The position numbers were made by a program, and so were the translations under genes. A model generated the notes under the pieces. The model had not been told where the DNA came from. It saw only the letters and a list, made by a program, of their open reading frames with translations, and searched no databases. A stretch of DNA of 64,000 nt, taken from Hordeum vulgare subsp. vulgare. Lineage: Eukaryota > Streptophyta > Magnoliopsida > Poales > Poaceae. The stretch lies in NCBI RefSeq assembly GCF_904849725.1, contig NC_058522.1, positions 435,579,529 to 435,643,528 on the forward strand. Reading direction: 5' to 3'. Positions 63,251-64,000 of the stretch are shown piece after piece (within the stretch, counting starts at the first letter, position 1; the number at the start of each line of letters is the position of its first letter).

Positions 63251-63408
63251 CTCCCCTCGTTACTAAATATAAGTATTTTTTAGAGATTTCGCTACGAACT
63301 ACATACGAGTGTATATAAGCATATTTTAAAATGTATATTCACTCGTTTTGTTTCGTATGTAGTTTATAATGATATTTTTTTAAAACTTAAATTTAAAAAC
63401 GCAGGGAG
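63251..63408. mobile_element. Stowaway-type MITE (Thalos-like)
   Basis: 158 bp with diverged inverted ends ctcccctcgttactaaatat and cgcagggag, and TA on both sides (63249-63250 and 63409-63410). The interior gagatttcgctacgaactacatacg and cgtatgtagttta match the familiar grass Stowaway arms. The right arm is decayed. Confidence 0.8.
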
Positions 63409-63532
63409 TAAGCGCCAAACCCGTACACATGCATATATGAAACATGAACTTAGACTGATGCAAAATTAAACCTTCAAAAAAATTCAGTAACGCCCATATA
63501 CAATGTCCAAATGCAGCTGTCAAGGGAGGCCA

Positions 63533-63601
63533 TTATGATGACAACCCAAACAAATCTCGTCCTTGGCCTGGTGTCCCATCATCTAGAAATTCAATAACGG
63601 C
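63533..63601 (-). CDS. possible last exon of an unidentified minus-strand gene
   Basis: A good acceptor (ttctttactcag) precedes 23 codons ending in TAA, translating AVIEFLDDGTPGQGRDLFGLSS. The composition is protein-like and not low-complexity. A possible preceding exon frame lies near 63730-63800 with a gtatgt donor after ISPTNFSA-like sequence on the minus strand, but its identity and frame are unclear. I do not recognise the family. It could be chance. Confidence 0.28.
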   Translation of the reverse strand, partial: AVIEFLDDGTPGQGRDLFGLSS

Positions 63602-63838
63602 CTGAGTAAAGAACCAGCAAAATAGCTGGGAACAGATTTAGAATGTTTGACATGTACATTTTGGCATTTTGCACGGTACAATTTATCAGTTTTATACTCC
63701 AGACAGCGGAGGGTGAAACATACTGAAATTGGTGAGCCACTAGCAGGAATAAACAACAGATGAAAGCTGACCATGGGAACAACCCAGCAAGACTTGGTAC
63801 AATGCCAAAAGGAAGATTTATAGGTAAATTCACATTTA

Positions 63839-64000
63839 CTCCCTCTGTATCTAAATACTCATAGTTTTAGACCCCTTCATTTTTTCTTTTGCTCTCTAAC
63901 CAAAATACATAATATGCAAAGAATGTAGACTAGAATAAAAAAGCAGAACTATCCCAATGGATGGCCCAGATACCAAAGAGAAAACCAGGAAAACAAAGGA
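63839..64000. mobile_element. possible Stowaway MITE, one end only
   Basis: ctccctctgtatctaaatac preceded by ta matches a Stowaway terminal repeat. The partner end is not seen before the window edge, so this is either a partial copy or one that continues beyond it. Confidence 0.35.

Overview
The window is eukaryotic nuclear DNA from a grass, almost certainly a member of the Triticeae (wheat, Aegilops or barley group). The reasons are a copia LTR of the BARE-1/Angela type, several gypsy LTRs with TGATACGTC starts of the Sabrina/WHAM kind, Stowaway MITEs, and two intron-rich plant genes. The species call is inference from family recognition; no database was searched. No bacterial operons, CRISPR arrays, tRNA genes or rRNA genes are seen.

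Bases 1 to about 46,365 are a stack of nested LTR retrotransposons. The outer host is a plus-strand BARE-1/Angela-like copia element. Its 5' LTR is visible from 6944 and its 3' LTR ends at 46365. Into it went: (a) a minus-strand gypsy element whose right edge lies at 6943, itself rearranged and hit by a second gypsy element (1-5240); (b) a solo Angela-type LTR (8012-9789, target duplication ACAAT); (c) a 19.4-kb gypsy array in which LTRs and internal domains alternate (9797-29184, target duplication AATCT) and which carries a 3.4-kb solo LTR inside its protease gene (17568-20988, AGAAT); (d) a Retand/Tat-like gypsy element (31798-42027, GTACC) with an extra intron-containing gene opposite to pol, itself hit by a solo LTR (37328-38868, CCCCC). 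I found five perfect 5-bp target duplications by reading the flanks, and they fix the nesting order. All element genes I could read are broken.

Bases 46,366 to about 49,400 are non-coding transition sequence with a small inverted-repeat element. From about 50.6 kb to 61 kb lies a small gene island with two convergent genes. The first (plus, CDS 51091-56412, 15 coding exons) encodes an ARID plus PHD-finger protein of the plant ARID4 type, 771 residues. The second (minus, CDS 60975-57189, 15 exons) encodes an alanine-aminotransferase-like protein of 494 residues. Every exon joins in frame, but the pyridoxal-phosphate lysine position reads methionine. The genes are about 0.8 kb apart tail to tail. 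A Stowaway MITE sits in an aminotransferase intron. Bases 61.3-64 kb hold no complete gene; a second Stowaway MITE and a possible last exon of another minus-strand gene lie near the right edge.

The most interesting items are the Lys-to-Met change in an otherwise intact aminotransferase, the gypsy multimer bounded by one target duplication, the overlapping insertion sites 2 bp apart, and the Retand-like element whose two ends are inverted copies of the same LTR terminus.
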